Of a stretch of DNA of 64,000 nucleotides, positions 1 through 8,997 are shown in pieces; the stretch's first letter is position 1; each line of letters begins with the position of its first letter. The position numbers and the translations under genes are program-made. The DNA lies in assembly GCF_000172795.2 (NCBI RefSeq), contig NZ_CP020947.1, forward strand, positions 499,001-563,000. Reading direction: 5' to 3'. Under the pieces are notes generated by a model. The model was not told the origin of the DNA. It did no database searches and saw nothing but the letters and a program-made list of their open reading frames with translations. The DNA comes from Rhizobium sp. CIAT894. Its GTDB lineage: Bacteria > Pseudomonadota > Alphaproteobacteria > Rhizobiales > Rhizobiaceae.

Positions 1-343
1 GTTGCGTGAAGAGCCATCATGGCCTGCTCGAAGAACCGCATCGTCTCCGATATATTTTCAAACACTGCAGAAATTGCCGAAACACACAGCGCCGGCAAGT
101 CCGCTAGATTGTTGTGAGCTTCCAAGGTTAAGGGCGCATTATCCTGATCAGGCGGCGGGCGTTTCGCTGCGCAAAATGGATAGTTTTCCCGTAATTGGGA
201 CGTGGGCGCACCCGCCTCGTCCTTCGAGGCTCCTGCGGGGTACCTCAGCAACCGTATCGCTTTTTGCGAGCAGAGGTAGGCGGGGCAGACCCACAGACAT
301 TCCGGAATCACTGAGGTCCCGTGCTGGGCGCTGCCGTATCCCC
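1..343. other. Intergenic stretch without a recognised gene
   Basis: I see no credible coding region here. Open frames on both strands give proline/arginine-rich low-complexity translations typical of GC-rich non-coding DNA. The stretch contains a copy of a GC-rich palindromic repeat (209-249) and a short copy of sequence also found at the 3' end of the glyoxalase-fold gene (245-273). Confidence 0.6.
209..249. repeat. GC-rich palindromic repeat, copy 1
   Basis: This segment reads CACCCGCCTCGTCCTTCGAG and continues into CTCCTGCGGGGTACCTCAGC. Its reverse complement closely matches 45448-45492, where GCCTCATCCTGAGATGCCCC is followed by GCAGGGGCCTCGAAGGGCGA. The two copies define a small intergenic repeat family of about 40-45 bp. 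Function unknown. Confidence 0.6.
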
Positions 344-485
344 ACCCTCATTCCTGTGCCTGTCACAGGAATCCAGCCACCGCGCGTCTGCGCGGTGAAT
401 GACTTTTTACGACTTGTGAAAAGAGTCTCCCGCGCCCAAGGACTTGGGCGCGCTGGATGCCTGTGACAAGCACAGGCATGAGGGT
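344..485. repeat. Palindromic element with 34-bp terminal inverted repeats and two internal hairpins
   Basis: Bases 344-377 and 452-485 are inverted repeats matching at about 31 of 34 positions. Between them are two more perfect stems: CACCGCGC/GCGCGGTG with a four-base loop (about 378-398), and CGCGCCCAAG/CTTGGGCGCG with a two-base loop (432-453, touching the right arm). The whole would fold as a multi-branched, cloverleaf-like structure. No coding capacity is evident. It may be a non-autonomous mobile or mosaic repeat; this is inference from structure only. Confidence 0.7.
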
Positions 486-632
486 AGGTGAATGCTTCGT
501 TCCAAGGCGGAAACGTAACCGCAGCCTTTCTGATTGAGGCGCGCAGGCCAGAGGTCGGAGCCTCGAAGGACGCGCTTCAACGCTGCTCCTTGCATTATTG
601 GGAGACGGGCGCATCCGCCCTGTCTTTCCATC

Positions 633-1109
633 CTAATAGACGAACGGATCCACCCCGGCCGCCGACTGCGCGCCCGCTTCCTTCGGATAGATCACGCCCT
701 TGCGCAGGATGATGTTGGCATAGAGCCGGGGCTCGGCGGTCTGGATCACCGCATGGGCGACCTTTACCCGGCCGTAGAAATCAGCACCGATCAGCGGCAC
801 CACCTGCCGGTGCGGCTCGTGGCGGGCGCAGCAGGCGATCATCTCCTCATGCACGGGGTCGAGCTTGTCCCGTTCGGCCTTGACGGTCGAGCGGAAGATC
901 GCCTCTGGCACGAAATCGTCGATCGGCAGCACGCTGAGCACGGCGTTGAGCACGGGCACGAGATGATGGCCGTCGAGCCGGATCAGCCGGCGGGCATGTT
1001 CGAGGCCGGGATAATTGCCGTCGACGATGGCGATCTCGTCGCCGTGGCCCATGGCCCGAAGCGTCGAAAGCAATTCCGGGCTCAACAGCGGGTCAAGTCC
1101 TTTCAGCAT
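633..1109 (-). CDS. RbsD/FucU-family protein (sugar mutarotase-like) of the fructose locus
   Basis: A 158-residue protein of the RbsD/FucU family, whose characterised members interconvert pyranose/furanose forms or anomers of ribose and fucose in the cytoplasm. The opening MLKGLDPLLSPELLSTLRAM followed by GHGDEIAIVDGNYPG is the family signature, with His and Asp in the conserved places, and the C-terminal YGRVKVAH and YANIILRKGV blocks are also typical. It starts inside the end of the upstream ROK regulator gene (17-bp overlap) behind a GGAGGTAG ribosome site, so the two are probably co-transcribed. The frc locus of Sinorhizobium is remembered as having an extra gene, frcS, beside frcR; this may be its counterpart. 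Fructose mutarotation is inferred from context, not shown. Confidence 0.85.
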   Translation of the reverse strand: MLKGLDPLLSPELLSTLRAMGHGDEIAIVDGNYPGLEHARRLIRLDGHHLVPVLNAVLSVLPIDDFVPEAIFRSTVKAERDKLDPVHEEMIACCARHEPHRQVVPLIGADFYGRVKVAHAVIQTAEPRLYANIILRKGVIYPKEAGAQSAAGVDPFVY

Positions 1110-2340
1110 GGTCTACCTCCTTGAAGAGAACGTTTTGGTCGGTGAGGTAACGCGCAAAGATCGGCAGGCTGGCGCCGCCGATGGCGCGGGCCTGGGCGCC
1201 GACCGCGCCCTCGATGATTTCGGGCATGACGACGCCCTGCAGGTCGAGCTTGGCGGCTTCGTCGATCGTTGCCTGCACCACACGGCTGCGCACCCAATGG
1301 GGAAAACCGCCGTCGATGACGGCGGCGCTGAAATCGACGATCGAGGCGGCGGCGACGATCGCCTGCGCCAGCGCCTTGGCGCTGTCCTGGATCCAGGCCT
1401 CCATCGGCTCGCCGAAATCCACCCAGTCGTCGGCCGAATACCACAGCGGCTCGGGATCGATGCCGCGCTCGCGCAGCATGTTTTCCAGCACGAAGATCGA
1501 GGCGATTTCGAGCAGCTGCTTGGTCTCGCCGTTCTTGCCGCGCACCGGCAGCGGCCCGATCGCGCCCGCCGTGCCGGTGCGGCCGGAAAAGATCGCCGAA
1601 TTCAGCACGATGCCGCCGCCGATGAAGGAGCCGATGAAGAAATAGACGAAGTCCGGATAGGACGGCCCGACGCCGAAGACCAATTCCGCCCCGCAGGCGC
1701 TGGTCGCATCGTTCTGCAGGAAGACCGGATGGGAGACGTGCGCGGCGATATCGGCATGCAGGTCGACGTCGCGCCAGACCTCCATGGCGCCAGGTGGCGC
1801 GCCCACCTCTTCGGCCCAGTTCCAGAGCTCGAAGGGCGCGGCGATGCCGAGGCCGGCAATGCGGTCGCGCTGTTTTGCGTCGAGCCGGTCCTCGATCTCG
1901 CGGATGCCGGAGGTGACGAAGGCGAGGATCTCGTCCGGCAGCGGATAGGCATAGGTCTTGTGCAGCTGCATGCGGATGCGGCCGACGAAATCCATCAGCA
2001 CCAGATCGGCGCTGCGCCGGCCCATCTTCAGGCCGAAGGAATAGACGGCATCGGGATTGAGATGCATCGGGATCGACGGCTGGCCGACCCGGCCGCGCAC
2101 CGGCGCGCCCCTCGACAGCAGGCCTTCCTTTTCCAGGACCCGCATGATGACCGAGACGGTCTGCGCCGACAGCCCGCTGCGGCGCGCGATATCGGCCTTC
2201 GACAGCGCGCCGTAGAGACGCACCAGCGACAGCACGAGCCGTTCGTTATAGGCCCGCACCCTGACCTGGTTCGCACCGCCGGCCGGATTAAGAATTGGTG
2301 GCGGGACCGGTATGTTGGCCGGTCCATCCAAGGACGACAT
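1093..2340 (-). CDS. frcR: ROK-family transcriptional regulator of the fructose operon
   Basis: A 415-residue ROK protein with an N-terminal winged helix (about residues 25-85, with LSKADIARRSGLSAQTVSVI) followed by a sugar-kinase-like ROK domain (about 90-400). The domain carries NDATSACGAEL and a glycine-rich IGSFIGGGIVLN stretch. I see no Cys-rich zinc motif (CxCGxxGCxE) of the kind found in NagC and ROK kinases, so it is a regulator rather than a kinase. It is transcribed away from frcB and sits where frcR lies in the Sinorhizobium frc locus, so it probably controls frcBCAK in response to fructose. The symbol rests on this synteny. Confidence 0.82.
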   Translation of the reverse strand: MSSLDGPANIPVPPPILNPAGGANQVRVRAYNERLVLSLVRLYGALSKADIARRSGLSAQTVSVIMRVLEKEGLLSRGAPVRGRVGQPSIPMHLNPDAVYSFGLKMGRRSADLVLMDFVGRIRMQLHKTYAYPLPDEILAFVTSGIREIEDRLDAKQRDRIAGLGIAAPFELWNWAEEVGAPPGAMEVWRDVDLHADIAAHVSHPVFLQNDATSACGAELVFGVGPSYPDFVYFFIGSFIGGGIVLNSAIFSGRTGTAGAIGPLPVRGKNGETKQLLEIASIFVLENMLRERGIDPEPLWYSADDWVDFGEPMEAWIQDSAKALAQAIVAAASIVDFSAAVIDGGFPHWVRSRVVQATIDEAAKLDLQGVVMPEIIEGAVGAQARAIGGASLPIFARYLTDQNVLFKEVDHAERT

Positions 2341-2381
2341 GACCGCTCCTCCCGATCGTTGGCCCTCTGCATGATTGCTTG

Positions 2382-2464
2382 GATCGAAATCGATCTAAGC
2401 AATCATGCGGCAGTTCAAAATGGTACAGCGTCCTTTTGCGCGTCCGGAAAGACGCGCGGCGCTG
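2382..2464 (+). repeat. About 85-bp rhizobial intergenic repeat, copy 1
   Basis: This segment, starting near ATCGAAATCGATCTAAGC and including TACAGCGTCCTTTTGCGCGT and AGACGCGCGGCGCTGT, matches the reverse complement of 25169-25253. Both copies contain the block ACAGCGTCC-TTT-GC-CGTC and end in a GCGCGGCGCTGT palindrome half. It occupies the spacer between the divergent frcR and frcB genes, so it may hold or sit beside their operators. Confidence 0.7.
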
Positions 2465-2668
2465 TACGCCCTAATTCGATGGAGCATGCCACATCGAATT
2501 AATAATTCAATTGGATTTATTTATTGACAAGCCGATTTCTTTTCGCTCTTAATTGCCTCGTCAAGGACACGGGACGGCTTTGGAAGCTTAAAGATCCACG
2601 GCGAAGTGTCATATCTGAAGATTCCGGCCCCGCGAGAGGCGGCGCCGGCAAACTCTGGGAGGAGTTCC

Positions 2669-3688
2669 ATGAAGAAATCTGTTCTCGCTTTCGGCGCGCT
2701 GGCGCTCGGCGTCGCTTTCTCCGCTCCGGCGATGGCGGCTGACGTTTCCGCCTGCCTCATCACCAAGACCGACACCAACCCCTTCTTCGTCAAGATGAAG
2801 GAAGGTGCGACGGCCAAGGCCAAGGAACTCGGCGTTTCGCTGAAGTCCTATGCCGGCAAGATCGACGGTGACAGCGAAAGCCAGGTTGCAGCGATCGAAA
2901 GCTGCATCGCCGACGGCGCGAAGGGCATCTTGCTGACGGCTTCGGACACCAAGGGCATCGTGCCCGCGGTCAAGAAGGCCCGTGATGCCGGCCTGCTGGT
3001 CATCGCGCTCGACACGCCGCTTGAGCCGGCCGATGCCGCCGACGCCACCTTCGCCACCGACAACCTGCTCGCCGGCAAGCTGATCGGCCAGTGGGCCAAG
3101 GAAACGCTCGGCGACAAGGCCAAGGATGCCAAGGTCGGCTTCCTCGACCTGACTCCGTCGCAGCCGACGGTTGACGTCCTGCGTGACCAGGGCTTCATGA
3201 TCGGCTTCGGCATCGACCCGAAGAACCCGGACAAGATCGGCGACGAAGACGACAAGCGCATCGTCGGCCATGACGTGACCAACGGCAATGAAGAAGGCGG
3301 CCGCAAGGCCATGGAAAACCTTCTCCAGAAGGATCCCGGCATCAACGTCATCCACACGATAAACGAGCCGGCCGCTGTCGGCGCCTATCAGGCGCTGAAG
3401 GCCGTCGGCATGGAAAAGAACGTGCTGATCGTCTCGGTCGACGGTGGTTGCCCGGGTGTGAAGTCGGTCAAGGAAGGCGTCATCGGCGCCACCTCGCAGC
3501 AGTATCCGCTGCTGATGGCGTCGCTCGGCATCGAGGCGATCAAGAAGTTCGCCGACTCGGGTGAAAAGCCGAAGCCGACCGAAGGCAAGTCCTTCTTCGA
3601 CACCGGCGTCTCGCTCGTCACCGACAAGCCGGTTTCCGGCGTCAAGTCGATCGACACCAAAGAAGGCACGGCTAAGTGCTGGGGCTGA
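2669..3688 (+). CDS. frcB: Fructose ABC transporter, periplasmic binding protein
   Basis: A 339-residue CUT2-class sugar-binding protein. It opens with a clear signal peptide ([20 protein letters not shown], cleavage after AMA-A), followed by a periplasmic-binding-protein type I fold. The segments [32 protein letters not shown] and [19 protein letters not shown] are typical. The start at 2669 has a strong GGGAGGAG ribosome site 5-12 bases upstream; the 21 codons upstream in the same frame look non-coding. It is first in a frcB-frcC-frcA-frcK order that matches the characterised Sinorhizobium fructose transporter. A terminator-like hairpin follows it (3712-3739), which usually serves to keep binding-protein expression above that of the membrane parts. 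Confidence 0.93.
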   Translation: MKKSVLAFGALALGVAFSAPAMAADVSACLITKTDTNPFFVKMKEGATAKAKELGVSLKSYAGKIDGDSESQVAAIESCIADGAKGILLTASDTKGIVPAVKKARDAGLLVIALDTPLEPADAADATFATDNLLAGKLIGQWAKETLGDKAKDAKVGFLDLTPSQPTVDVLRDQGFMIGFGIDPKNPDKIGDEDDKRIVGHDVTNGNEEGGRKAMENLLQKDPGINVIHTINEPAAVGAYQALKAVGMEKNVLIVSVDGGCPGVKSVKEGVIGATSQQYPLLMASLGIEAIKKFADSGEKPKPTEGKSFFDTGVSLVTDKPVSGVKSIDTKEGTAKCWG

Positions 3689-3711
3689 GCCCGATCTATT
3701 GAAAGAGAAAG

Positions 3712-3739
3712 CGGCCGGGGCTTGATCCCCGGCCGTTTT
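3712..3739 (+). terminator. Hairpin with T-run between frcB and frcC
   Basis: CGGCCGGGG and CCCCGGCCG form a perfect 9-bp stem around the loop CTTGAT, followed by TTTT. It lies in the gap between frcB and frcC, inside what should be one operon, so it probably terminates part of the transcripts or protects the frcB message. Confidence 0.85.
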
Positions 3740-3840
3740 GGACGGACGATGTGCCGTCACCCCACCGGCTAAGCAACGAACGGATGAATATGGGTGACGG
3801 CCTCCGCGCGGGTTCGGCGCGCGGATGCGGAGGAGGAACC

Positions 3841-4905
3841 ATGACCGGAGCACAGGAATTCGAACGCGTCCTCGACGGCAGCGACAAGAACGTCGCCTCC
3901 TTCGAGCACCAGGATGTCTCGCTGATCAAGCGCGCCCAGCATTTTCTGCACTCGACGCCGGCTGCCGTGCCGCTGATCGTGCTGGTGCTGGCAATCATCA
4001 TTTTCGGGGTCACGATCGGCGGACGGTTCTTCTCGTCCTACACGCTGACGCTGATCCTGCAGCAGATCGCCATCGTCGGCATTCTCGGCGCCGCCCAGAC
4101 GCTGGTCATCCTGACCGCCGGCATCGATCTTTCGATCGGCGTCATCATGGTGATCTCGGCCGTCATCATGGGCAATGTCGCCATCACCTACGGCATCCCG
4201 ACGCCGATCGCCGTTATCGGCGGCCTCCTCGTCGGCGGGCTCTGCGGCCTGCTGAACGGCTTCCTCGTCGCCTTCATGAAGCTGCCGCCCTTCATCGTCA
4301 CGCTCGGCACCTGGAATATCGTCATGGCGACGAATTTCATCTATTCCGCCAATGAGACGATCCGCGACACCGATGTCGACGAACAGGCGCCGCTGCTGCA
4401 TCTCTTTGCCGCAAGCTTCAAGGTCGGCAGCGCCGTACTGACGCTGGGTGTCATCGCCATGGTGCTGCTCGTCCTCTTACTCTGGTACGTGCTCAATCAC
4501 ACCGCCTGGGGCCGGCATGTTTATGCGGTCGGCGACGATCCGGAAGCAGCCAAGCTCTCCGGCATCCAGACCAAGAAGGTGCTGCTGACCGTCTACACGA
4601 TTTCGGGCGTCATCGCCGCCTTCGCCGCCTGGGTCTCGATCGGTCGCAACGGCTCGATCTCGCCCTCCTCGGCGGTCACCGATTATAACCTGCAGGCGAT
4701 CACCGCGACTGTGATCGGCGGCATCTCGCTCTTCGGCGGCCGCGGCTCCATTCTCGGCACGCTCTTCGGCGCCATGATCGTCGGCGTCGTGTCGATGGGC
4801 CTCAACATGCTCGGCGCCGACCCGCAATGGAAAGTCCTCTTGACGGGCGTGCTGATCATCGCCGCCGTCGCCATCGACCAGTGGATCAGAAAGGTTTCGG
4901 TGTAA
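3841..4905 (+). CDS. frcC: Fructose ABC transporter, inner-membrane permease
   Basis: A 354-residue BPD_transp_2 permease of the CUT2 type with about ten hydrophobic segments spread from residue 40 to the end. Family blocks include ILTAGIDLSIGVIMVISAVI, LPPFIVTLGTWNIVMATNFI and NYNLQAI-type ITATVIGGISLFGGRGS. The ATG at 3841 is preceded immediately by GGAGGAACC, so I prefer it to in-frame starts further upstream. It should form the membrane channel through which FrcB-delivered fructose passes, powered by FrcA, whose start lies two bases after this stop codon. Confidence 0.92.
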   Translation: MTGAQEFERVLDGSDKNVASFEHQDVSLIKRAQHFLHSTPAAVPLIVLVLAIIIFGVTIGGRFFSSYTLTLILQQIAIVGILGAAQTLVILTAGIDLSIGVIMVISAVIMGNVAITYGIPTPIAVIGGLLVGGLCGLLNGFLVAFMKLPPFIVTLGTWNIVMATNFIYSANETIRDTDVDEQAPLLHLFAASFKVGSAVLTLGVIAMVLLVLLLWYVLNHTAWGRHVYAVGDDPEAAKLSGIQTKKVLLTVYTISGVIAAFAAWVSIGRNGSISPSSAVTDYNLQAITATVIGGISLFGGRGSILGTLFGAMIVGVVSMGLNMLGADPQWKVLLTGVLIIAAVAIDQWIRKVSV

Positions 4906-4907
4906 TC

Positions 4908-5690
4908 ATGGCTCGCGAACCCCTTCTCACCGCCCGCGGTCTGGTCAAGCGTTATGGCCGCGTGACTGCACTCGACAATGCCGATTTCGACCTCTATCCG
5001 GGTGAGATCCTCGCCGTTATCGGCGATAACGGCGCCGGCAAGTCCTCGCTGATCAAGGCGATCTCGGGCGCCGTCACCCCGGACGAGGGGGTGATTACCC
5101 TCGAAGGCAAGCCGGTGCAGTTCCGCTCGCCGATGGAAGCGCGCGAGGCCGGCATCGAGACTGTCTATCAGAACCTCGCTCTGTCGCCGGCACTGTCGAT
5201 CGCCGACAACATGTTCCTCGGCCGCGAGATCCGCAAACCCGGGCCGCTCGGCTCGCTGTTCCGCATGCTCGACCGGCCGGCGATGGAAAAGCTGGCGCGC
5301 AACAAGCTGTCCGAACTCGGCTTGATGACCATCCAGAACATCAACCAGGCGGTGGAAACGCTCTCCGGCGGCCAGCGTCAGGGTGTGGCCGTCGCCCGCG
5401 CCGCCGCCTTCGGCTCCAAGGTCATCATCATGGACGAACCGACGGCGGCCCTCGGCGTCAAGGAGAGCCGGCGCGTGCTGGAGCTGATCCTCGACGTCAG
5501 AGCCCGCGGCCTGCCGATCGTGCTGATCTCCCACAACATGCCGCATGTCTTCGAGGTGGCCGACCGGATTCATATCCACCGCCTCGGCCGGCGCCTGACG
5601 GTGATCGATCCGAAGGAATACACCATGTCCGACGCCGTCGCCTTCATGACCGGCGCCAAGGCGGTGCCGACGGAGCCCGTCGCGGCATGA
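4908..5690 (+). CDS. frcA: Fructose ABC transporter, ATP-binding protein
   Basis: A 260-residue ATPase with one nucleotide-binding domain, unlike the duplicated ATPases usual in CUT2 systems (compare the 517-residue protein at 34155-35708). Walker A is GDNGAGKSS (about residue 40), the ABC signature is LSGGQRQGVAVARA, and Walker B is VIIMDEPTAALG. The H-loop reads LISHNMPH. The start lies 2 bases after the frcC stop and the end overlaps frcK by 4 bases (ATGA), so the genes are translationally coupled. It energises fructose import from the cytoplasmic face. Confidence 0.92.
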   Translation: MAREPLLTARGLVKRYGRVTALDNADFDLYPGEILAVIGDNGAGKSSLIKAISGAVTPDEGVITLEGKPVQFRSPMEAREAGIETVYQNLALSPALSIADNMFLGREIRKPGPLGSLFRMLDRPAMEKLARNKLSELGLMTIQNINQAVETLSGGQRQGVAVARAAAFGSKVIIMDEPTAALGVKESRRVLELILDVRARGLPIVLISHNMPHVFEVADRIHIHRLGRRLTVIDPKEYTMSDAVAFMTGAKAVPTEPVAA

Positions 5691-6319
5691 CGGCTGGAGT
5701 CGACGAAATTGCCGGCGAGGTTCTAAACCGCGCCGGCGATGCCAAACGTTTCCTGATCGCCATCGCCGGGCCGCCCGGTGCGGGTAAATCGACCATGGCC
5801 GACAATCTCGCCGACGCCCTGAAGGCGAAGGGCGAGAGCGTCGCGGTGCTGCCCATGGATGGTTTTCACATGGACAATGCCGTTCTCATCGAACGCGGCC
5901 TGCTTGCCCGCAAGGGCATTCCGGAAACCTTCGATGTCCGCGGCTTCCTGGATATTGTCCGCGCGGTTCGCCCCGCAGATCAGGAAGTGCTCGTTCCCGT
6001 CTTCGACCGCTCTCGCGAGCTTGCGATCGCCTCGGCCCGGCCGATCGACCCGAAGGACCGTTTCATCATCGTCGAGGGCAATTATCTGCTCTTCACCCAG
6101 GGTAAATGGGCCGAACTCGACGGCATCTTCGATTACACCATCATGCTCGCCCCGCCGATCGAAGTGCTGGAAGAGCGCCTTTGGGATCGCTGGCGCGGTT
6201 ATAGGCTGACCGAGGAAGAAGCGAGCGCCAAGGTCTACGGCAACGACCTGCCGAACGGCCGGCTGATCCTCGAAAACCGCCGTCCGGCCGATGTGACGCT
6301 GGAGATCGCGCTGGCGTGA
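5687..6319 (+). CDS. frcK: FrcK, P-loop kinase-like protein of the fructose operon
   Basis: A 210-residue P-loop protein of the uridine kinase / pantothenate kinase-like superfamily. Walker A is GPPGAGKST (about residues 27-35); further blocks are MDGFHMDNAVL and FIIVEGNYLLF, as in phosphoribulokinase/uridine kinase-like enzymes. It overlaps the frcA stop by four bases and closes the operon, as frcK does in Sinorhizobium. The name implies a kinase acting on the imported sugar, but the substrate cannot be read from sequence. It is not a PfkB-type fructokinase; one of those lies at 13283. Confidence 0.85.
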   Translation: MTAGVDEIAGEVLNRAGDAKRFLIAIAGPPGAGKSTMADNLADALKAKGESVAVLPMDGFHMDNAVLIERGLLARKGIPETFDVRGFLDIVRAVRPADQEVLVPVFDRSRELAIASARPIDPKDRFIIVEGNYLLFTQGKWAELDGIFDYTIMLAPPIEVLEERLWDRWRGYRLTEEEASAKVYGNDLPNGRLILENRRPADVTLEIALA

Positions 6320-6391
6320 TGCCGTGGCGATTGTGTTGATATGACGGATGGTGGTATCGAGGCCGCAGACGCATCGCTTCGGAGGCCTGCC

Positions 6392-7438
6392 ATGCAATCG
6401 ATCACCATCCGCCGCCCTGACGACTGGCACCTGCATCTGCGCGACGGCGCCATGCTGGAAGGCGTGATCGCCGATACGAGCCGCACCTTCGCGCGCGCCA
6501 TCATCATGCCCAATCTCGTGCCGCCCGTTGTCACCACATCAGATGCCACGGCCTATCGCGACCGCATCCTCAAGGCACTGCCGGCCGGCCACCGTTTCCA
6601 GCCGCTGATGACGCTTTACCTCACCGAGCACACCAGCCCCGACGATGTCGAGGCGGGTGCCGAAAGCGGCCTGATCACCGCCGTCAAGCTTTATCCGGCC
6701 GGCGCCACCACCAATTCGCATGGCGGCGTGCGCGACTTGGAAAAGGCGATGCCCGTGCTGGAGCGCATGGCCAGGATCGGCCTGCCGCTCTGCGTCCATG
6801 GCGAGGTGACGACGCCTGAGGTCGATATTTTCGACCGCGAAGCCGTCTTCATCGACACCGTGCTCGATCCGCTGCGCAAGCGCCTGCCCGAGCTGAAGGT
6901 GACGATGGAGCATGTGACGACAGCAGACGGGATCGATTACATCAAGGCGGCCCAATCAAATCTCGCCGGCTCGATCACCACCCATCACCTGATCATCAAC
7001 CGCAATGCCATCCTGGTCGGGGGCATCCGCCCGCATTATTACTGCCTGCCGGTCGCCAAACGCGAAAACCATCGTCTGGCGCTGCGCGCCGCCGCCGTCA
7101 GCGGCAACCCCCGCTTCTTCCTCGGCACCGATTCCGCCCCGCATGTCGATCCCTTGAAGGAATGCGCCTGCGGCTGCGCCGGCATCTACACCTCGATCAA
7201 TACGATGAGCTGCCTTGCCCATGTCTTCGAGGAGGAGGGTGCTCTCGACAAACTCGAAGCCTTCGCCTCGCTGAACGGCCCGGCCTGGTACGGGCTTTCG
7301 CCGAACGAGGAGCGCATCACGCTCTCACGGCAGGCCGAACCGGTCGTCTTTCCCGCGAAGATTGAAACGGGCGCCGGGCCGGTCACCGTCTTCGATCCGA
7401 TGTTTGCCCTGCACTGGCAAGTGATGCCGCAGGCGTAG
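6392..7438 (+). CDS. pyrC: Dihydroorotase
   Basis: A 348-residue class II (PyrC-type) dihydroorotase, which closes carbamoyl-aspartate to dihydroorotate in pyrimidine synthesis. The HLH metal motif is in [16 protein letters not shown] at the N-terminus, the lysine expected to be carboxylated is in [16 protein letters not shown], and [10 protein letters not shown] and [10 protein letters not shown] supply further ligands. The start at 6392 ([13 protein letters not shown]) gives the usual family length. It follows frcK after 72 bp and may share its transcript. pyrE lies 5 kb downstream on the same strand, though not adjacent. Confidence 0.95.
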   Translation: MQSITIRRPDDWHLHLRDGAMLEGVIADTSRTFARAIIMPNLVPPVVTTSDATAYRDRILKALPAGHRFQPLMTLYLTEHTSPDDVEAGAESGLITAVKLYPAGATTNSHGGVRDLEKAMPVLERMARIGLPLCVHGEVTTPEVDIFDREAVFIDTVLDPLRKRLPELKVTMEHVTTADGIDYIKAAQSNLAGSITTHHLIINRNAILVGGIRPHYYCLPVAKRENHRLALRAAAVSGNPRFFLGTDSAPHVDPLKECACGCAGIYTSINTMSCLAHVFEEEGALDKLEAFASLNGPAWYGLSPNEERITLSRQAEPVVFPAKIETGAGPVTVFDPMFALHWQVMPQA

Positions 7439-7616
7439 GCGTCCGGATTTCAATTTTAAATCGAAAATTCATCTAAAATTTCGGCGCGACGTTAAACGCG
7501 TAACATTTGCATTGTGCGGTGCATCATTTGTTAACGGATGCGTAAGACAGTCCTCGTCGCGGACCCCATGAGTTGCCGATATTCCGGCGCGACTACAGCT
7601 GCGGAGACTGAAGAGC

Positions 7617-8793
7617 ATGACGCTTGACTATAACTCCCTCCTGCTGGCGCTCGGTGTCTCCGCGGCATGCCTTGCCGTGACCCTGATGGGCAGCTGGCTG
7701 GTGCGCCGGGCCGAAACCGTGCTGCTGACCGCTACGATCGGCCTCGTCCTCGTCGTCAGCGGAATCTTCGTCTACAGCGCCTATGTCAACCGGCCGGAAG
7801 CAGCCTTCGCCATTGGCAGCTTCGTACTGCTCCATGCCGGTTTCGCCACCATCTGGGGCGCCGGCAAACAGTTCCTCACCGGTTGCCTGTCGATCCCGGC
7901 CATTGCTATGCGCGCGCTGGCCGCGATGATCTTTTCCGTCGCGCCGATGCTGGCGGGTTATGACGGCCTGGCCTTCATCGCAGACAATCTCGCCATCGCC
8001 CTCCTGCTCTTTGCCACCGCCCGGCAATATTGGCTCGCCCGCGCCGAGGCACCGGCGCCGATCCTCGGCATTGCCGCACTCTATACCGCCACGGCGATCT
8101 CCTTCGTGCTCTGCGCCGCCGTGCTGATTGCCGACGGCAAGCTGGTGCTCGGGGCCGCGCCCAGCAATTGGGCCGAGGATCTGAGCCTCGCCGTCTGCAT
8201 CGCTGGCATGACCGGGATCGGCGCCTTGTCGCTGGCGCTGCATCAGTGGCGCCTTGCCGCCCGCCACCGTCTGGAGGCGATCACCGATCCGCTGACGGGG
8301 CTGCTCAACCGCCGCGCCGTCTTCGACCAATACGGGGCGGGCCCGATGGGCACGACCACCGCCGTCATCGTCTTCGATATCGACCATTTCAAATCCGTCA
8401 ACGACCGTTACGGCCATGTCGCCGGCGACCGCGTGCTCATGGTCTTCGCCGACGAACTCCAAGCCCATTGCAGCCGGCGACACCGCCGCCCGGCTCGGCG
8501 GCGAAGAGTTCGCGCTGGTGCTGAAAGAGATCATGCCCGGCCGGGCCGAACTGGTTGCCGAACGCATCCGCAGGGCCTTCGAGGCGCGCGAGATCGATAT
8601 CGACGGCCAGATGCTGAAATGCACGGTCAGCGTCGGCGTCGCCCCCGGCCGCTCGCAGATGCCGGATTTCGACACGATGCTGAGTGCCGCCGACAAGGCG
8701 CTCTACGCCGCCAAGCGCGGCGGCCGCAATCGCGTCGAGCTTGCCGCCCACCTCAGAGCGGTTCCGGCCGAGGTATCGCGCACCGCGTCTTGA
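7617..8793 (+). pseudogene. Membrane-anchored GGDEF diguanylate cyclase, split by a frameshift
   Basis: The first part (7617 to about 8460) encodes an N-terminal region with roughly six membrane helices followed by the start of a GGDEF domain (DPLTGLLNRRAVFD, then FDIDHFKSVNDRYGHVAGDR). After FADEL the frame is lost. The rest of the domain, with AGDTAARLGGEEFALVL and SVGVAPGR, continues one base out of register and stops at 8793. Deleting one base near 8457-8463 (for example one A of CCAAGC) restores a single protein of about 391 residues. As written, the first frame would run on to 8885 without the active site. The gene would have made cyclic di-GMP at the membrane. Whether this is a true mutation or a sequencing error cannot be decided here. 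Confidence 0.85.
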
Positions 8794-8997
8794 TTCCGGC
8801 CGCATCCTCTCATAGCTTTGCCTTCGGCCGGATGCAGCCAGCCGCCCCGCGACGCCCGACATTTGACAGTTCGGCGTTATGGTGAATGCATCCCGATACC
8901 ATCCTTCACGTCCCTTGCCGTTTGGCGATCGATGGCGAACGGGTCAGCAGACGCGGGCACTGATCTTCCTGTTTGCCGCCAACGGAAGGATGACATC

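Noticed and set aside
2..466. Open frame at the very start of the window
   Set aside because: It runs through a palindromic repeat and its translation is Pro/Arg/Ser-rich without a plausible start. I regard it as non-coding.
1015..2502. Long open frame on the plus strand antisense to the ROK regulator
   Set aside because: The translation is Asp/Arg/Ala/Gly-rich without domain features. GC-rich genes commonly leave their antisense frames open. The minus-strand reading is a complete ROK protein.
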